This document shows positions 36,803-46,447 of a DNA stretch of 64,000 nt, one piece after another (within the stretch, counting starts at the first letter, position 1; every line of letters starts with the position of its first letter). Under the pieces are notes generated by a model. The model saw nothing but the letters and a program-made list of their open reading frames with translations. It was not told the origin of the DNA and ran no database searches. Both the position numbers and the translations under genes were made by a program. Origin of the DNA: Lentisphaerota bacterium (GTDB lineage: Bacteria > Verrucomicrobiota > Lentisphaeria > Victivallales > Victivallaceae); NCBI GenBank assembly GCA_015061805.1, contig SUVV01000005.1, positions 1 through 64,000 of the forward strand, in the 5' to 3' direction.

Positions 36803-37501
36803 TTATTCCGCATATTCTGCGGCAGATTCCATCACCGCTTTATACAATGGACATCCCGGCATCACCGGTTCGCCTTTGCGGTAGACCGCAAGTATCTGCC
36901 GGGACAAGGCGGCAAGCTGTTTCCGTACCGCCCGGCGCTCGCCCTTGACCCGGGCGATCGTGATCGAATCGTACGAAGTCGTTTGATGGCGCATCCAGGC
37001 GATAACGGCAGCCTCGGCGCGCTGCTCGATGGGAATGGTTGCCGTCCGGGCGACCGTACCACTGCCGACCGGAACCGCTCGGGCACAGACCAGATTTGCC
37101 ATTTTCTCTGCGATGTCGTGATAGCATGGAGCGAAATTCAGATAATTCAACACAGCTTCGTGAAAATCGGCTTCGTAAAGTTTCTGTTTTTTCTCCCGGG
37201 CGCGCCGGGAAGACTCCAATTGTTTCTGATATTCCGGAGTGGCTCTTTCGGCATCGAGTTCAGTTTTTACCGCTTCAACGCACTCTTTATCCATAAACAG
37301 ACCGATCTTTTCGATGCGGTTACGCCGTTTATGCACCAGCACCCAGAAAGGCGCTCCGCTGTTTTTCAAACGCCTCGTCAACCCGGCATCTCCGGATTTG
37401 ACCAGCACCCAGTTATCCGGCAGCGGAACAACCTTGCCGTTGTAGAGCAATTCCCGCGGCCGGGCGGTACGCCAGACGATGAATTCTTCTGAATCAGGCA
37501 T
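36803..37501 (-). CDS. DUF2293 domain-containing protein
   Basis: AVIAWMRHQTTSYDSITIARVKGERRAVRKQLAALSRQILAVYRKG. Confidence 0.8.
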   Translation of the reverse strand: MPDSEEFIVWRTARPRELLYNGKVVPLPDNWVLVKSGDAGLTRRLKNSGAPFWVLVHKRRNRIEKIGLFMDKECVEAVKTELDAERATPEYQKQLESSRRAREKKQKLYEADFHEAVLNYLNFAPCYHDIAEKMANLVCARAVPVGSGTVARTATIPIEQRAEAAVIAWMRHQTTSYDSITIARVKGERRAVRKQLAALSRQILAVYRKGEPVMPGCPLYKAVMESAAEYAE

Positions 37502-38556
37502 TACAGTTCAACGATTTCATACTCCGTGGTACCGACACCGATCTTTTCGGCATAGTGCAGCTGCTCCTTGCCCCGGAATTTTTTCCCTTTGGCGGCAACC
37601 GCATCATAACACGCCTGATCGACTGCCAGCGGGTCAAGTGAAACAAAGATACCGATATCATCGATACAGCGGCGCATGGGATGGGGTTCGCAATCACAGC
37701 CGTTGGTGATATTGATACAGAAGTTTATATAGATATTCTTTTTGCCGGTATGAGCGGCGAGCGCGTATTCGATCAGTTTTTCCCGGAAAACTCTGCCGCC
37801 GGTCAGCGCATTCCACAAACCGCCCAGAGAAAGGATGGACACCGAATGGTGCGGACAAATTGAATAACAGGCACCGCAACCGATACACTTTTCCGGATCG
37901 ATGATATAACTTTTTTCACCTTTGGTGATCGCATTTTCGTTACAGCGTTTGGCACACAGACCGCAACTTTTGCACAGCCAGGTGCGGATACGCGGCTTGA
38001 CCCCGAGATGCATCGCCATCTTGCCCCCCTTGGAAGCAAATCCCATGGACAACTGCTTCATCGCGCCACCGAATCCGGCGAGCATATGACCTTTGAAGTG
38101 GGAAAGCACCACCGTCTGTTCCGATTTGGCAAGCAGCGTGGCAAGACTGGCACTCTGGAAGTGTCTGCCATTGGGAACTTTCACCGACACCGCATCTTCA
38201 CCGGAATTGCCGTCCGCGATGACCACCGGCAGACGGTCAAAACCGTGATCGGCGGCAAGTTTGCGGTGATTTTCTCCGTTGGCGCGGCTGCCGCCGTAGA
38301 GGACGGTAGTTTCCGCGTAACAGAGTTTACTGCCCCGGCTCTCCAAAAGATCGATGACCCCGGTATAGCAACTCTGCGGGATATAGGTGCGGTTGCCTCT
38401 TTCGCCGAAATGCAGTTTGAGCGGAATTTCCGGCAGCAGACCGGGATTCTCCTTTTCGAGCAAACATTCCAGCGCCTGCCGGGCGGCAGCTGAAATATCG
38501 GCTTCGGCGCAGCAGGATTCCAGTTTCTTGAAGTATACTTTGGATGCCATAAACAA
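37501..38556 (-). CDS. DUF362 domain-containing ferredoxin-like protein
   Basis: CKSCGLCAKRCNENAI and CIGCGACYSICPHHSV 4Fe-4S motifs; SHFKGHMLAGFGGAMKQLSMGFASKGGKMAMH. Confidence 0.92.
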   Translation of the reverse strand: MFMASKVYFKKLESCCAEADISAAARQALECLLEKENPGLLPEIPLKLHFGERGNRTYIPQSCYTGVIDLLESRGSKLCYAETTVLYGGSRANGENHRKLAADHGFDRLPVVIADGNSGEDAVSVKVPNGRHFQSASLATLLAKSEQTVVLSHFKGHMLAGFGGAMKQLSMGFASKGGKMAMHLGVKPRIRTWLCKSCGLCAKRCNENAITKGEKSYIIDPEKCIGCGACYSICPHHSVSILSLGGLWNALTGGRVFREKLIEYALAAHTGKKNIYINFCINITNGCDCEPHPMRRCIDDIGIFVSLDPLAVDQACYDAVAAKGKKFRGKEQLHYAEKIGVGTTEYEIVEL

Positions 38557-38742
38557 AAGTCCTTGATTTTAAGAAATAAATAATCGTGTAAAATATACAC
38601 CCCGGCATAACTTTTTTCAAGCGGGATCATCTTCAACCGTGACAAAAGACCGAGCTGTTTTTAAGCAAAACTTGAAAAAAATCCATTTACGATGTATATT
38701 ACCGTGATTTATTTTGTGTAAATATCATAAGGAGAAATTACT

Positions 38743-40293
38743 ATGAAAACTATGGAAATCGCAGCACTGCTCTGCTACTTCGCACTGGTACTGGGTATCG
38801 GTATCTACTTTTTCTTCAAAGCCCGCGGCAAAGACGGGAACGAAAAAGAGTACTTCCTGGGCGGCAGAGCGATGAATGGCTGGGTGTCAGCCCTCTCCGC
38901 CGGAGCCTCCGATATGAGCGCATGGGTGTTGATGGGACTGCCGGGTTCGATCTACCTCTACGGCGTGGGTCAGGTCTGGATCGCCATCGGATTGCTTCTG
39001 GGAACCTTTACCGCATGGCTTGCGGTCGCGCCGCGGCTTCGCCGTTATTCGATCATCGCCGGAGATGCGATCACCGTCCCCCAGTTCCTCACCCGCCGTT
39101 TCTGCACTGAACGCAAAGGTATTCTGGTGATCTCGGCGATCGTCTTTGTGCTGACCTACTGTATTTATACCGCCTCAAGTCTCTACGCCTGCGGAACACT
39201 TTTCAACACCGTCCTCGGCATGAATCCCAAAACCGCAATGATCATCGCCAGTATCGTCATTGTGGTTTACACCTTCCTCGGCGGATACAATGCAGTATGC
39301 TGGACGGACTTTTTTCAGGGACTTCTCATGCTGGGAGCGCTGATGCTGGTACCGATTATAGCGGTGATCATGATGAACGGCGCCGGATTCGTCCAGCCGG
39401 CAGTGAATACTCCCGACACCTACTTCAATATGCTCTCAAGCGGAAAAGCTGACTGGAAAAGCATTTCCGATATCATCAGCGGCATGGGCTGGGGACTCGG
39501 TTACTTCGGTATGCCCCACATCCTGATCCGCTATTTCTCCATCAAAAATGAAAAAGAGATGCGTAAATCCCAAATCATCGGCTGCACCTGGTTCCTGCTC
39601 ATCATCATCGCCACCACCGCGACCGGACTGGTCGGACGACGGCTGCTCGGTGATACGCTGACCGCCAGTAATGATGAAAGCACGCTGGTCTTTATCAACA
39701 TGGTACGGACGATTTTCGGCTGGCTCGGTGATATCAGCGGACTGATTGCAATTGCGATTTTCTGCTCCGGGATTTTGCTTTCTGCGATTCTGGCGGCGGC
39801 GATGAGTACTGCCGACTCCCAGCTTCTGGCGGCGGCATCGGCATTTGCCTCTGACCTCTACAAACCATTCTTACGCAAGAATGCTTCTGACCGGGAAATG
39901 CTCTGGGCCGGCAGATTCGTAGTGCTTTTCATCGCCATCGTTGCGTACTTCATCGCAGCAAGCCCGGAATGCAAAGGGCTGATGGGGCTGGTCTCCTGTG
40001 CCTGGGGTGCATTCGGAGCGGCATTCGGGCCAGCGATGCTGGCGGCGATCTTCTGGAAACGCCTCACCTACGCCGGTGCCCTTGCCGGTATCATTGCCGG
40101 GTTTGCCGTTGACATCATCTGGTATATTTTCATGCAGTGGACCAATATCTACGAAATCATCCCCGGTTTTGCCGCCGGAGCAATAATGCTTTTCATCGTT
40201 TCAAAAGTAAGCGAGGCCCCCTCTGTTGAAGTTGAAACCAATTTTGAAAAGGCCAAAGGATACTGTGAAAAATGCAAAAAATTATCATACTGA
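38743..40293 (+). CDS. putP: sodium/proline symporter-type SSS transporter
   Basis: KEYFLGGRAMNGWVSALSAGASDMSAWVLMGLPGSIYLYGVGQVWIAIGLLLGTFTAW; MSTADSQLLAAASAFASDLYKPFLRK. Confidence 0.9.
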   Translation: MKTMEIAALLCYFALVLGIGIYFFFKARGKDGNEKEYFLGGRAMNGWVSALSAGASDMSAWVLMGLPGSIYLYGVGQVWIAIGLLLGTFTAWLAVAPRLRRYSIIAGDAITVPQFLTRRFCTERKGILVISAIVFVLTYCIYTASSLYACGTLFNTVLGMNPKTAMIIASIVIVVYTFLGGYNAVCWTDFFQGLLMLGALMLVPIIAVIMMNGAGFVQPAVNTPDTYFNMLSSGKADWKSISDIISGMGWGLGYFGMPHILIRYFSIKNEKEMRKSQIIGCTWFLLIIIATTATGLVGRRLLGDTLTASNDESTLVFINMVRTIFGWLGDISGLIAIAIFCSGILLSAILAAAMSTADSQLLAAASAFASDLYKPFLRKNASDREMLWAGRFVVLFIAIVAYFIAASPECKGLMGLVSCAWGAFGAAFGPAMLAAIFWKRLTYAGALAGIIAGFAVDIIWYIFMQWTNIYEIIPGFAAGAIMLFIVSKVSEAPSVEVETNFEKAKGYCEKCKKLSY

Positions 40294-41360
40294 TTTTCTG
40301 TTCGTTATTCGCGCTGCAGCTTTCTGCCGCAGATTACCGGGTGTTGCTGTTGGGTGACATCCACTATGATCATCTGAAATACCACACCTCTGCGGAGGGA
40401 AAAATCATAAGCCGGTACTCAAAAGTTCATGTCGCAATGTGGCAGAAAAAACAACCGTCCGCATTGTTCACAGCCGCAGCCCGGCAGTTGGATAAAGATG
40501 TTCCCTTTGTCCTCCAATTGGGAGATTTTATCGAAGGTTGCGGTGCGACCCCCGATCTCCGGGCGCAGATGATGCGGGATGGATTCAATGCGGTAAAGTC
40601 ACATTTTCCGAACCACAAACTTCTGGCAGTCAAAGGCAACCACGACATCAGGTGCGATGTGGACATAACTGTAAACGGCAAAGTGAAAAAATCTAACGGC
40701 AGGGATAATGAAACCTATAAGAAAAATTTCCTGCCGTTATTGGCGAAAGAATTGGGTCATCAGGAGATCAAATCCAATTATTCGGTTCTGCACAACAACG
40801 ATCTCTACATCTTTTATGACAACTTCATCTACAGAAAAAGTTCTTTTAATTTCCTGCAAAAGACCCTTGCTGCCTATCCGGATGTCCGCAAGATATTTTT
40901 CATTACCCATACCCCGGTACTGCCCTGTTCGACCTACCAGCCGGGCGCACTTCTGTCAAATCACGCGGAAATCGCGAAACTGCTCGCCAGCCGCAACGCG
41001 ATCATCCTTGCCGCCCATACGCACCAGATTTCTCTGGTTAAAGTCAAAATCGGCAGCAACACCCTGACCCAATTCGTTTCCAGCAGTATCGGCCGCTTCT
41101 GGAACCGCGGAAAAAAATTTGAGCCTCTGGCAAAAAACAAGGATGAATTTTACAGCAAATTTACCGGTCGTTTTGTCAATGCGCCAAAAACGCTTGACGC
41201 AAAGAAGTATCTGGATTCTCTGAATATAGAAGAATTCACCCTGTATAATGCCCAGGTTCAGGGTTTCTGCGTAATGAAAGTAAGCGACAGCGGTTCAGTT
41301 GAAATTGAATTCTACAACAACGATTCAAACCAGCCGGCTCTGGTGAAAAAACTGCACTGA
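40272..41360 (+). CDS. secreted metallophosphoesterase
   Basis: Signal peptide MQKIIILIFCSLFALQLSAA; LLLGDIHYDH, LQLGDFIEG, LAVKGNHDI, ITHTPVLP, LAAHTHQ. Confidence 0.9.
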   Translation: MQKIIILIFCSLFALQLSAADYRVLLLGDIHYDHLKYHTSAEGKIISRYSKVHVAMWQKKQPSALFTAAARQLDKDVPFVLQLGDFIEGCGATPDLRAQMMRDGFNAVKSHFPNHKLLAVKGNHDIRCDVDITVNGKVKKSNGRDNETYKKNFLPLLAKELGHQEIKSNYSVLHNNDLYIFYDNFIYRKSSFNFLQKTLAAYPDVRKIFFITHTPVLPCSTYQPGALLSNHAEIAKLLASRNAIILAAHTHQISLVKVKIGSNTLTQFVSSSIGRFWNRGKKFEPLAKNKDEFYSKFTGRFVNAPKTLDAKKYLDSLNIEEFTLYNAQVQGFCVMKVSDSGSVEIEFYNNDSNQPALVKKLH

Positions 41361-41369
41361 GATACCGGA

Positions 41370-41978
41370 TCAGCCGGCTGCAAAGAAATTTTTTATTCCC
41401 TCGAGAATCATCCCGGCGGCGATCGCAGAGAGGAACAGCCCGGCCAACTTGGTGATGATCGAAATTCCTCTTTTGCCCAGAACCTTTTCCACACGGGTTC
41501 CAAGCATCAGCACCCCGCACAGCAGCAGCGCTGCAAGGAAAATCGCTCCGAGATGACCGGCCGTCACCGGCAAACTCCGTTCCCCCATACCGATCATGAT
41601 CAATCCGGCGCTGGTTCCCGGTCCGACCGCCATCGGAATCGCTATCGGCACCACCGCTATATCTCCGGGACCGCCATCCTCTTGCATTCGCCGCTTCTTC
41701 TGCGTTGTTCCCAAGACCAGTTGAATAGCGCAGACCATCAATATCACACCGCCGCCGATGCGAAAAACATCGATGTTTATTCCGAAAATATGGAAAATCA
41801 CGGTTCCGGAAAAATAGAGCATTATTCCGGTCACCGCCACCGCCGCCGAGCTGCGCAAAGCGATCTGCCGACGGTTTCTCTCACTTTCATCCCCGGTCAA
41901 CGCAAGAAAGGTCGACAATACCGCCGTCGGATTCAACAAAATCAATATATGTATGCTCAACATCAAAAATTTCAACAT
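41370..41978 (-). CDS. MarC/NAAT family membrane protein
   Basis: MLKFLMLSIHILILLNPTAVLSTFLALTGDESERNRR; VPIAIPMAVGPGTSAGLIMIG. Confidence 0.9.
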   Translation of the reverse strand: MLKFLMLSIHILILLNPTAVLSTFLALTGDESERNRRQIALRSSAAVAVTGIMLYFSGTVIFHIFGINIDVFRIGGGVILMVCAIQLVLGTTQKKRRMQEDGGPGDIAVVPIAIPMAVGPGTSAGLIMIGMGERSLPVTAGHLGAIFLAALLLCGVLMLGTRVEKVLGKRGISIITKLAGLFLSAIAAGMILEGIKNFFAAG

Positions 41979-42088
41979 AATTTCCTCCGCGCTGTTTGAT
42001 ATTTTGAATACAGTTCATTATATTATACAACCGGTCATGAAATATGTCAAACAAAAAATTCAATATATTTTAACATTTTTTCAACATT

Positions 42089-42670
42089 ATGAACAAAAAA
42101 GAACTTTTTCCGGACTTCCCGATCGTCGGGAACAATCTCAAACGGGAACGGCGCAAGCAACACTTGACTTTGGATGCTCTGGCTGTGGCAAGCGGAGTAT
42201 CCAAAGCGATGCTTTCCCAGATCGAAGCCAACAAGGTCAACCCCACCATCGGCACCCTCTGGAAGATCGTCAGCGCCCTCAATATTGACTTTGACTCCCT
42301 GCTCCGCGGTGAACACTCCCAGAATAAAAAATTCGACGTGACCCGTGCGGAAAACATCACCTGTTTGAAAACCGGTCAATCCAACGCCGAATTCCGGGTA
42401 CTCTCTTCTTTGAGCATGGCAGATTCTCTTGAACTCCATCTGATGACCCTGCCGCCGCATTGCATCCACACTTCGCAGGCGCACCTGCCCGGTACTGAAG
42501 AATACCTCACCATTCTTGCAGGTTCCGTAAATGTCACCGCCGGAGAAAACCGCACCACCCTCAACAACGGCGACGTCATCGCATTTCAGGCCGATATCGG
42601 ACACACGATCGAAAATCCCTCTGAAACTGAAGCAAAACTCTACATGGTCATCCGGTTTTCCGGGAATTAA
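42089..42670 (+). CDS. XRE-family transcriptional regulator with C-terminal cupin domain
   Basis: VGNNLKRERRKQHLTLDALAVASGVSKAMLSQIEANKVNPTIGTLWKI; cupin HTSQAHLPGTEEYLTILAGSVNVTAGE. Confidence 0.95.
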   Translation: MNKKELFPDFPIVGNNLKRERRKQHLTLDALAVASGVSKAMLSQIEANKVNPTIGTLWKIVSALNIDFDSLLRGEHSQNKKFDVTRAENITCLKTGQSNAEFRVLSSLSMADSLELHLMTLPPHCIHTSQAHLPGTEEYLTILAGSVNVTAGENRTTLNNGDVIAFQADIGHTIENPSETEAKLYMVIRFSGN

Positions 42671-42767
42671 ACCATTTTATCCGGAAATTCACGAAAAAAT
42701 TTATCCTTTTTTCACAAACAACCTTGACAATATACCAATGCAGTGGTATATTATGTTCATTGCTTGA

Positions 42768-42843
42768 GCGAGTGTAACTCAGCTGGTAGAGTATCACGTT
42801 GCCAACGTGACTGTCGCCGGTTCGAATCCGGTCACTCGCTCCA
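42768..42843 (+). tRNA. tRNA-Gly (anticodon GCC), CCA encoded
   Basis: gcgagtgtaactcagctggtagagtatcacgttgccaacgtgactgtcgccggttcgaatccggtcactcgctcca. Confidence 0.96.
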
Positions 42844-42870
42844 TTTTTTTTTGCCTTTTTTCCAAGAATC

Positions 42871-42981
42871 GAGAGTAATCCCTGCAAAAAGAAAAATCCT
42901 CTGCCGGAAAATAAATTTTCCGGCAGAGGATTTTTCTTTTTGCTGATATTTTTTGCAAAAGCAAAAAATGGGATTACTCTC
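42871..42981. repeat. 111-nt three-way-junction inverted repeat (MITE-like or structured RNA)
   Basis: Outer 12-bp gagagtaatccc/gggattactctc; inner perfect 29-bp-arm hairpin 42884-42943; inner attttttgc-aaaa-gcaaaaaat 42948-42969. Confidence 0.93.
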
Positions 42982-43602
42982 TTGCTGCCGGTTGCCGTCG
43001 CGATGCTCCGGCTCGTCGGGCATAGCCCGACGTCGAATCCGTTTTTGAACAGAACTATGCACCTTGCTGCCGGTTGCCGTCGCGATGCTCCGGCTCGTCG
43101 GGCATAGCCCGACGTCGAATCCGTTTTTGAACAGAACTATGCACCTTGCTGCCGGTTGCCGTCGCTTTGTCCTCCATAGCACTTCGTGCGAAGGAGGAGC
43201 GCTCCGGCTCGTCGGGCATAGCCCGACGTCGAATCCGGTTTTGAACAGAACTATGCACCTTGTTGCCGGTTGCCGTCGCGATGCTCCGGCTCGTCGGGCA
43301 TAGCCCGACGTCGAATCCGGTTTTGAACAGAACGATGCGCCTTATTGCCGGTTGCCGTCGCGATGCTCCGGCTCGTCGGGCATAGCCCGACGTCGAATCC
43401 GGTTTTGAACAGAACTATGTACCTTGTTGCCGGTTGCCGTCGCGATGCTCCGGCTCGTCGGGCATAGCCCGACGTCGAATCCGGTTTTGAACAGAACGAT
43501 GCACCTTGTTGCCGGTTGCCGTCGCGATGCTCCGGCTCGTCGGGCATAGCCCGACGTCGAATCCGGTTTTGAACAGAACTATGCACCTTGTTGCCGGTTG
43601 CA
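42981..43602. repeat. 82-bp tandem repeat, 7 copies plus partial eighth
   Basis: Unit starts 42981, 43063, 43145, 43259, 43341, 43423, 43505, 43587; spacing 82 except copy 3 (114, due to insertion). Confidence 0.96.
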
Positions 43603-43701
43603 ATAGAAGCGTTGTTATTGGAGTAAGTAAGTTTGCAACCGCCCGCCGCCGCTCAACGAACTATGGCGGGACCATCAGAACGGCAAAATACTTCGCTGAA
43701 T

Positions 43702-44673
43702 TTACTTCCAAAACGCATTGATTCGGAGTTGTCCATTGGCACGCAGATCGTAGTAGAAAAAGTTCAGATCAAACATGTGATAGACCCCTGACCCCAAACT
43801 GCGGCTGTCAAATTTACCAGCTTCGGCAGGTTCGACCACAAGTCCGCCGCTTGCCGGGTCGATCTTTGCTGAAACAAATGCCTTTTTATCGGTCGCTTTG
43901 CCACTTTTGAAATCAAAGAAACGACTGCCTTTGTGTTCGCTCTTACCGGCTGTCTTACTGTCAGTACGCCAGTTCACCGGATTAATGCAATACGTTCCGG
44001 CTTTGCCGGTAAAAGGCGATTTGATCTTGCCTGGAGCCTGTGAATTATAAGTGATGATAACCCCGGTATCATCGGCTCTTTGAGCAGTACGCAAATATGG
44101 ATATTGCGGGAAACTTTCCGGCATATTGGGATAACCGATCAAATACGCCGCCACCAGTTTGGAATTGATCTTGCGGTCGGCAAATTCACGTTTCATCACC
44201 TCAAGCAGCGCAACCGATCCCTGACTGAAACTGAGCAGGATAAAGGGACGCCCTTTATTCAAATGTTTCATATAATAGCGGAACGCATTCTGGACATCGT
44301 AGATGCCATTCCGGATAAAGGTCTGCTTATCCACCGGCAGATCGATCTCTTTCAAAGACCTGCGGAACTCCGCCTGCCGGTAATACGGTGCAAACACCCG
44401 GCAGTATCCGGAAAATATTCCGGTATGCTGCGCGGCGATCATCTGCGCTTTTTTCTGAAGCGATTTATTATCGTGCCAAAGCATATAGGCATTGTTTTTA
44501 TCTGAATAAATCGTGGGAAGCACATAAAAGATATCGACTTCGCAATTTTCCCGGATATTCTTTTCACAAATCACCCAGTTTGCAGGACTGCTGTAATTCA
44601 GAGATTTCCATGCCGCCGCTCTGAACGGCAAAAAGATACTGACTGCAATCACCAGCCAAAGAAATTTTTTCAT
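43702..44673 (-). CDS. DUF3089 domain-containing secreted alpha/beta-hydrolase-like protein
   Basis: MKKFLWLVIAVSIFLPFRAAA signal; VDIFYVLPTIY; NKGRPFILLSFSQGSVALLEVMKREF. Confidence 0.85.
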   Translation of the reverse strand: MKKFLWLVIAVSIFLPFRAAAWKSLNYSSPANWVICEKNIRENCEVDIFYVLPTIYSDKNNAYMLWHDNKSLQKKAQMIAAQHTGIFSGYCRVFAPYYRQAEFRRSLKEIDLPVDKQTFIRNGIYDVQNAFRYYMKHLNKGRPFILLSFSQGSVALLEVMKREFADRKINSKLVAAYLIGYPNMPESFPQYPYLRTAQRADDTGVIITYNSQAPGKIKSPFTGKAGTYCINPVNWRTDSKTAGKSEHKGSRFFDFKSGKATDKKAFVSAKIDPASGGLVVEPAEAGKFDSRSLGSGVYHMFDLNFFYYDLRANGQLRINAFWK

Positions 44674-44788
44674 ACTGCGACCTCCGAAAATTTTTAATTT
44701 TCTCCGCAGATAATATACACTCTGCACCTTATAAGTTCAAACCGTTTTTTCTCGCTCCGGCAGTAAAGAAACAAATGGTAACGGCACA

Positions 44789-44824
44789 AAAAATCCCGAA
44801 AGTATTAAATCTTCCGGGATTTGT
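44789..44824 (-). terminator. rho-independent terminator downstream of the small lipoprotein gene
   Basis: aaaaatcccgaaagtattaaatcttccgggattt inverted repeat aaatcccg/cgggattt. Confidence 0.6.
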
Positions 44825-44869
44825 ATCACACTTCGCCGATGACTTGCCGTGGAACACGGCTCGGTATCA

Positions 44870-45007
44870 TCAGTTATAAGGATTGATCTCCCATGCGCCG
44901 GGAGAGTTCTGCGGGATGGGGCTGTACCCTTTTCTTTCAAGTTCAGTACAACCGGCAGCGGCAAGTGCCATTGCAACCAATCCTGCAAACAGGAGACTTC
45001 TGATCAT
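44870..45007 (-). CDS. small lipoprotein (45 aa)
   Basis: MIRSLLFAGLVAMALAAAGCTELERKGYSPIPQNSPGAWEINPYN; lipobox AAAGC. Confidence 0.7.
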   Translation of the reverse strand: MIRSLLFAGLVAMALAAAGCTELERKGYSPIPQNSPGAWEINPYN

Positions 45008-45020
45008 ACTCCACCGCAAA

Positions 45021-45155
45021 TTACTTGAAAAATCTTTTGGGCAGAGATTCAAGCAATCCGTAATCACGCATTTCCAAAAACTGCAACACAACCGCTGCCG
45101 CAACCGCGACAAAAGTGAGAACGATCATTACAGTAAAGAATTTAGACTTCCACAT
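45021..45155 (-). CDS. small single-pass membrane protein (44 aa), absent from the supplied ORF track
   Basis: MWKSKFFTVMIVLTFVAVAAAVVLQFLEMRDYGLLESLPKRFFK; preceded by ggaggtgaatc ribosome-binding site. Confidence 0.75.
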   Translation of the reverse strand: MWKSKFFTVMIVLTFVAVAAAVVLQFLEMRDYGLLESLPKRFFK

Positions 45156-45181
45156 GATTCACCTCCAGCGGCTCTATTGCC

Positions 45182-46447
45182 TTACTTGACCTTGTTCTTG
45201 TAAAGCACGATATCGCCGACTTTAACATCGGAACCGGCGGGCAGATCGACCACTGATTCAGTTTCACCAACCCGGACGATACTGCTGGAAGCGATGAAAA
45301 CAACGCTTTCATTCTTGATTTCAGCCGCGCCCTTGACGATGTCAGATGCAGGAGCATCTTTTTTGGCCTCGGCAGCAACCGGCTTGCGGACAACCGCGAC
45401 TTCGACTCCGCTGGTGAGTTTGAGAGCGATCGGAACTTTTTTACCGTTGCTTTCCTGGTAAACCACGCTGCGTTCACCGAGATCGATGACGAAGTAGCCG
45501 TATTCTTTGGAAACCGCAGTGACCTTACCGAACATACGGGAACGGGCCTCTTCGGAACCGGCGCGCCACGGACGGTAATCTTTGGCAACACCGATGGATT
45601 CTTTAAGTTCGCTCAAGGCGTTGGAAACATCTTTGTATTTCTTTTCGGCGGCCTTGATCTGAGCGTCACGACTGCGGACCGCGCTGTTCAGACGGCTGTT
45701 GTCGCGTTTGACCTTACTCAACTCACCGAGCAGAGTATTGACTTCGCCGACCTTGGCAGTGACCACAGCCTTGACCTCTTTGATACCGGCATCGCGACGG
45801 TTGTCAGCGACATTGACTTTTTTTCCGGCGATACGGGAAACTTCAACCAACGCGCTGCGATAAGCATTGCTGTTGTTGAGGGTATTTTTGATGTAATCAG
45901 CGAGCGGTTTCAGAACCGCGCGGGAAGCGCGGAGATCGGAGGCGTTGACCAACGCTTCCTTGCGGATGTTCACCCGGTAGGGTTTGGCAACATCGGAAAT
46001 AGCCTGATAGGCGTTGTCACGGTGCTTTACAGTATCGGCGACACCGGCGACGACGGCATCCATCCGTCCGGAGTAAGAATCGATCTGACGGTAGGACTCA
46101 ACTTCACCGGCATCTTTCATACGGATCGCTTCAGCGATATTCCAGAGGGACTGAGCCAAAGCGTTACGCTGGGCAACGATTTTTTTACTCTGGCTGGAGA
46201 GCGCGGGAAGAGCGCTGTCCAAATCGGCGTATTTATCATGCGCCAGAATTTCAGGAGTCAACTTCTTGGAATCAGCAGTACCGCTTCCGGCATCGAGGGC
46301 CTTGGAACTTTCATAAATAGCATTTGCCATTTTTTCATGACCGCTGACAAACTGTGCACGCTTTTCGAAGAGAAAATACGAAAAAACTGCGCTGGCTGCT
46401 GCAAAGATAAAGATGAAGATACTGAGGATGATGTTAAGAATTTTCAT
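45182..46447 (-). CDS. membrane-anchored coiled-coil hypothetical protein
   Basis: N-terminal TM MKILNIILSIFIFIFAAASAVFSYFLF; Lys/Asp/Ser-rich helical region; C-terminal VGDIVLYKNKVK. Confidence 0.75.
   Translation of the reverse strand: MKILNIILSIFIFIFAAASAVFSYFLFEKRAQFVSGHEKMANAIYESSKALDAGSGTADSKKLTPEILAHDKYADLDSALPALSSQSKKIVAQRNALAQSLWNIAEAIRMKDAGEVESYRQIDSYSGRMDAVVAGVADTVKHRDNAYQAISDVAKPYRVNIRKEALVNASDLRASRAVLKPLADYIKNTLNNSNAYRSALVEVSRIAGKKVNVADNRRDAGIKEVKAVVTAKVGEVNTLLGELSKVKRDNSRLNSAVRSRDAQIKAAEKKYKDVSNALSELKESIGVAKDYRPWRAGSEEARSRMFGKVTAVSKEYGYFVIDLGERSVVYQESNGKKVPIALKLTSGVEVAVVRKPVAAEAKKDAPASDIVKGAAEIKNESVVFIASSSIVRVGETESVVDLPAGSDVKVGDIVLYKNKVK

Noticed and set aside
42981-43602. CRISPR array
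   Set aside because: Whole 82-bp unit is conserved including the would-be spacer; no unique spacers and no cas genes in the window.
43251-43603. Arg-rich ORFs such as MHSSVQNRIRRRAMPDEPEHRDGNRQQG
   Set aside because: Arise from 82-bp repeats being stop-free on the minus strand; no ribosome-binding site or codon signal.
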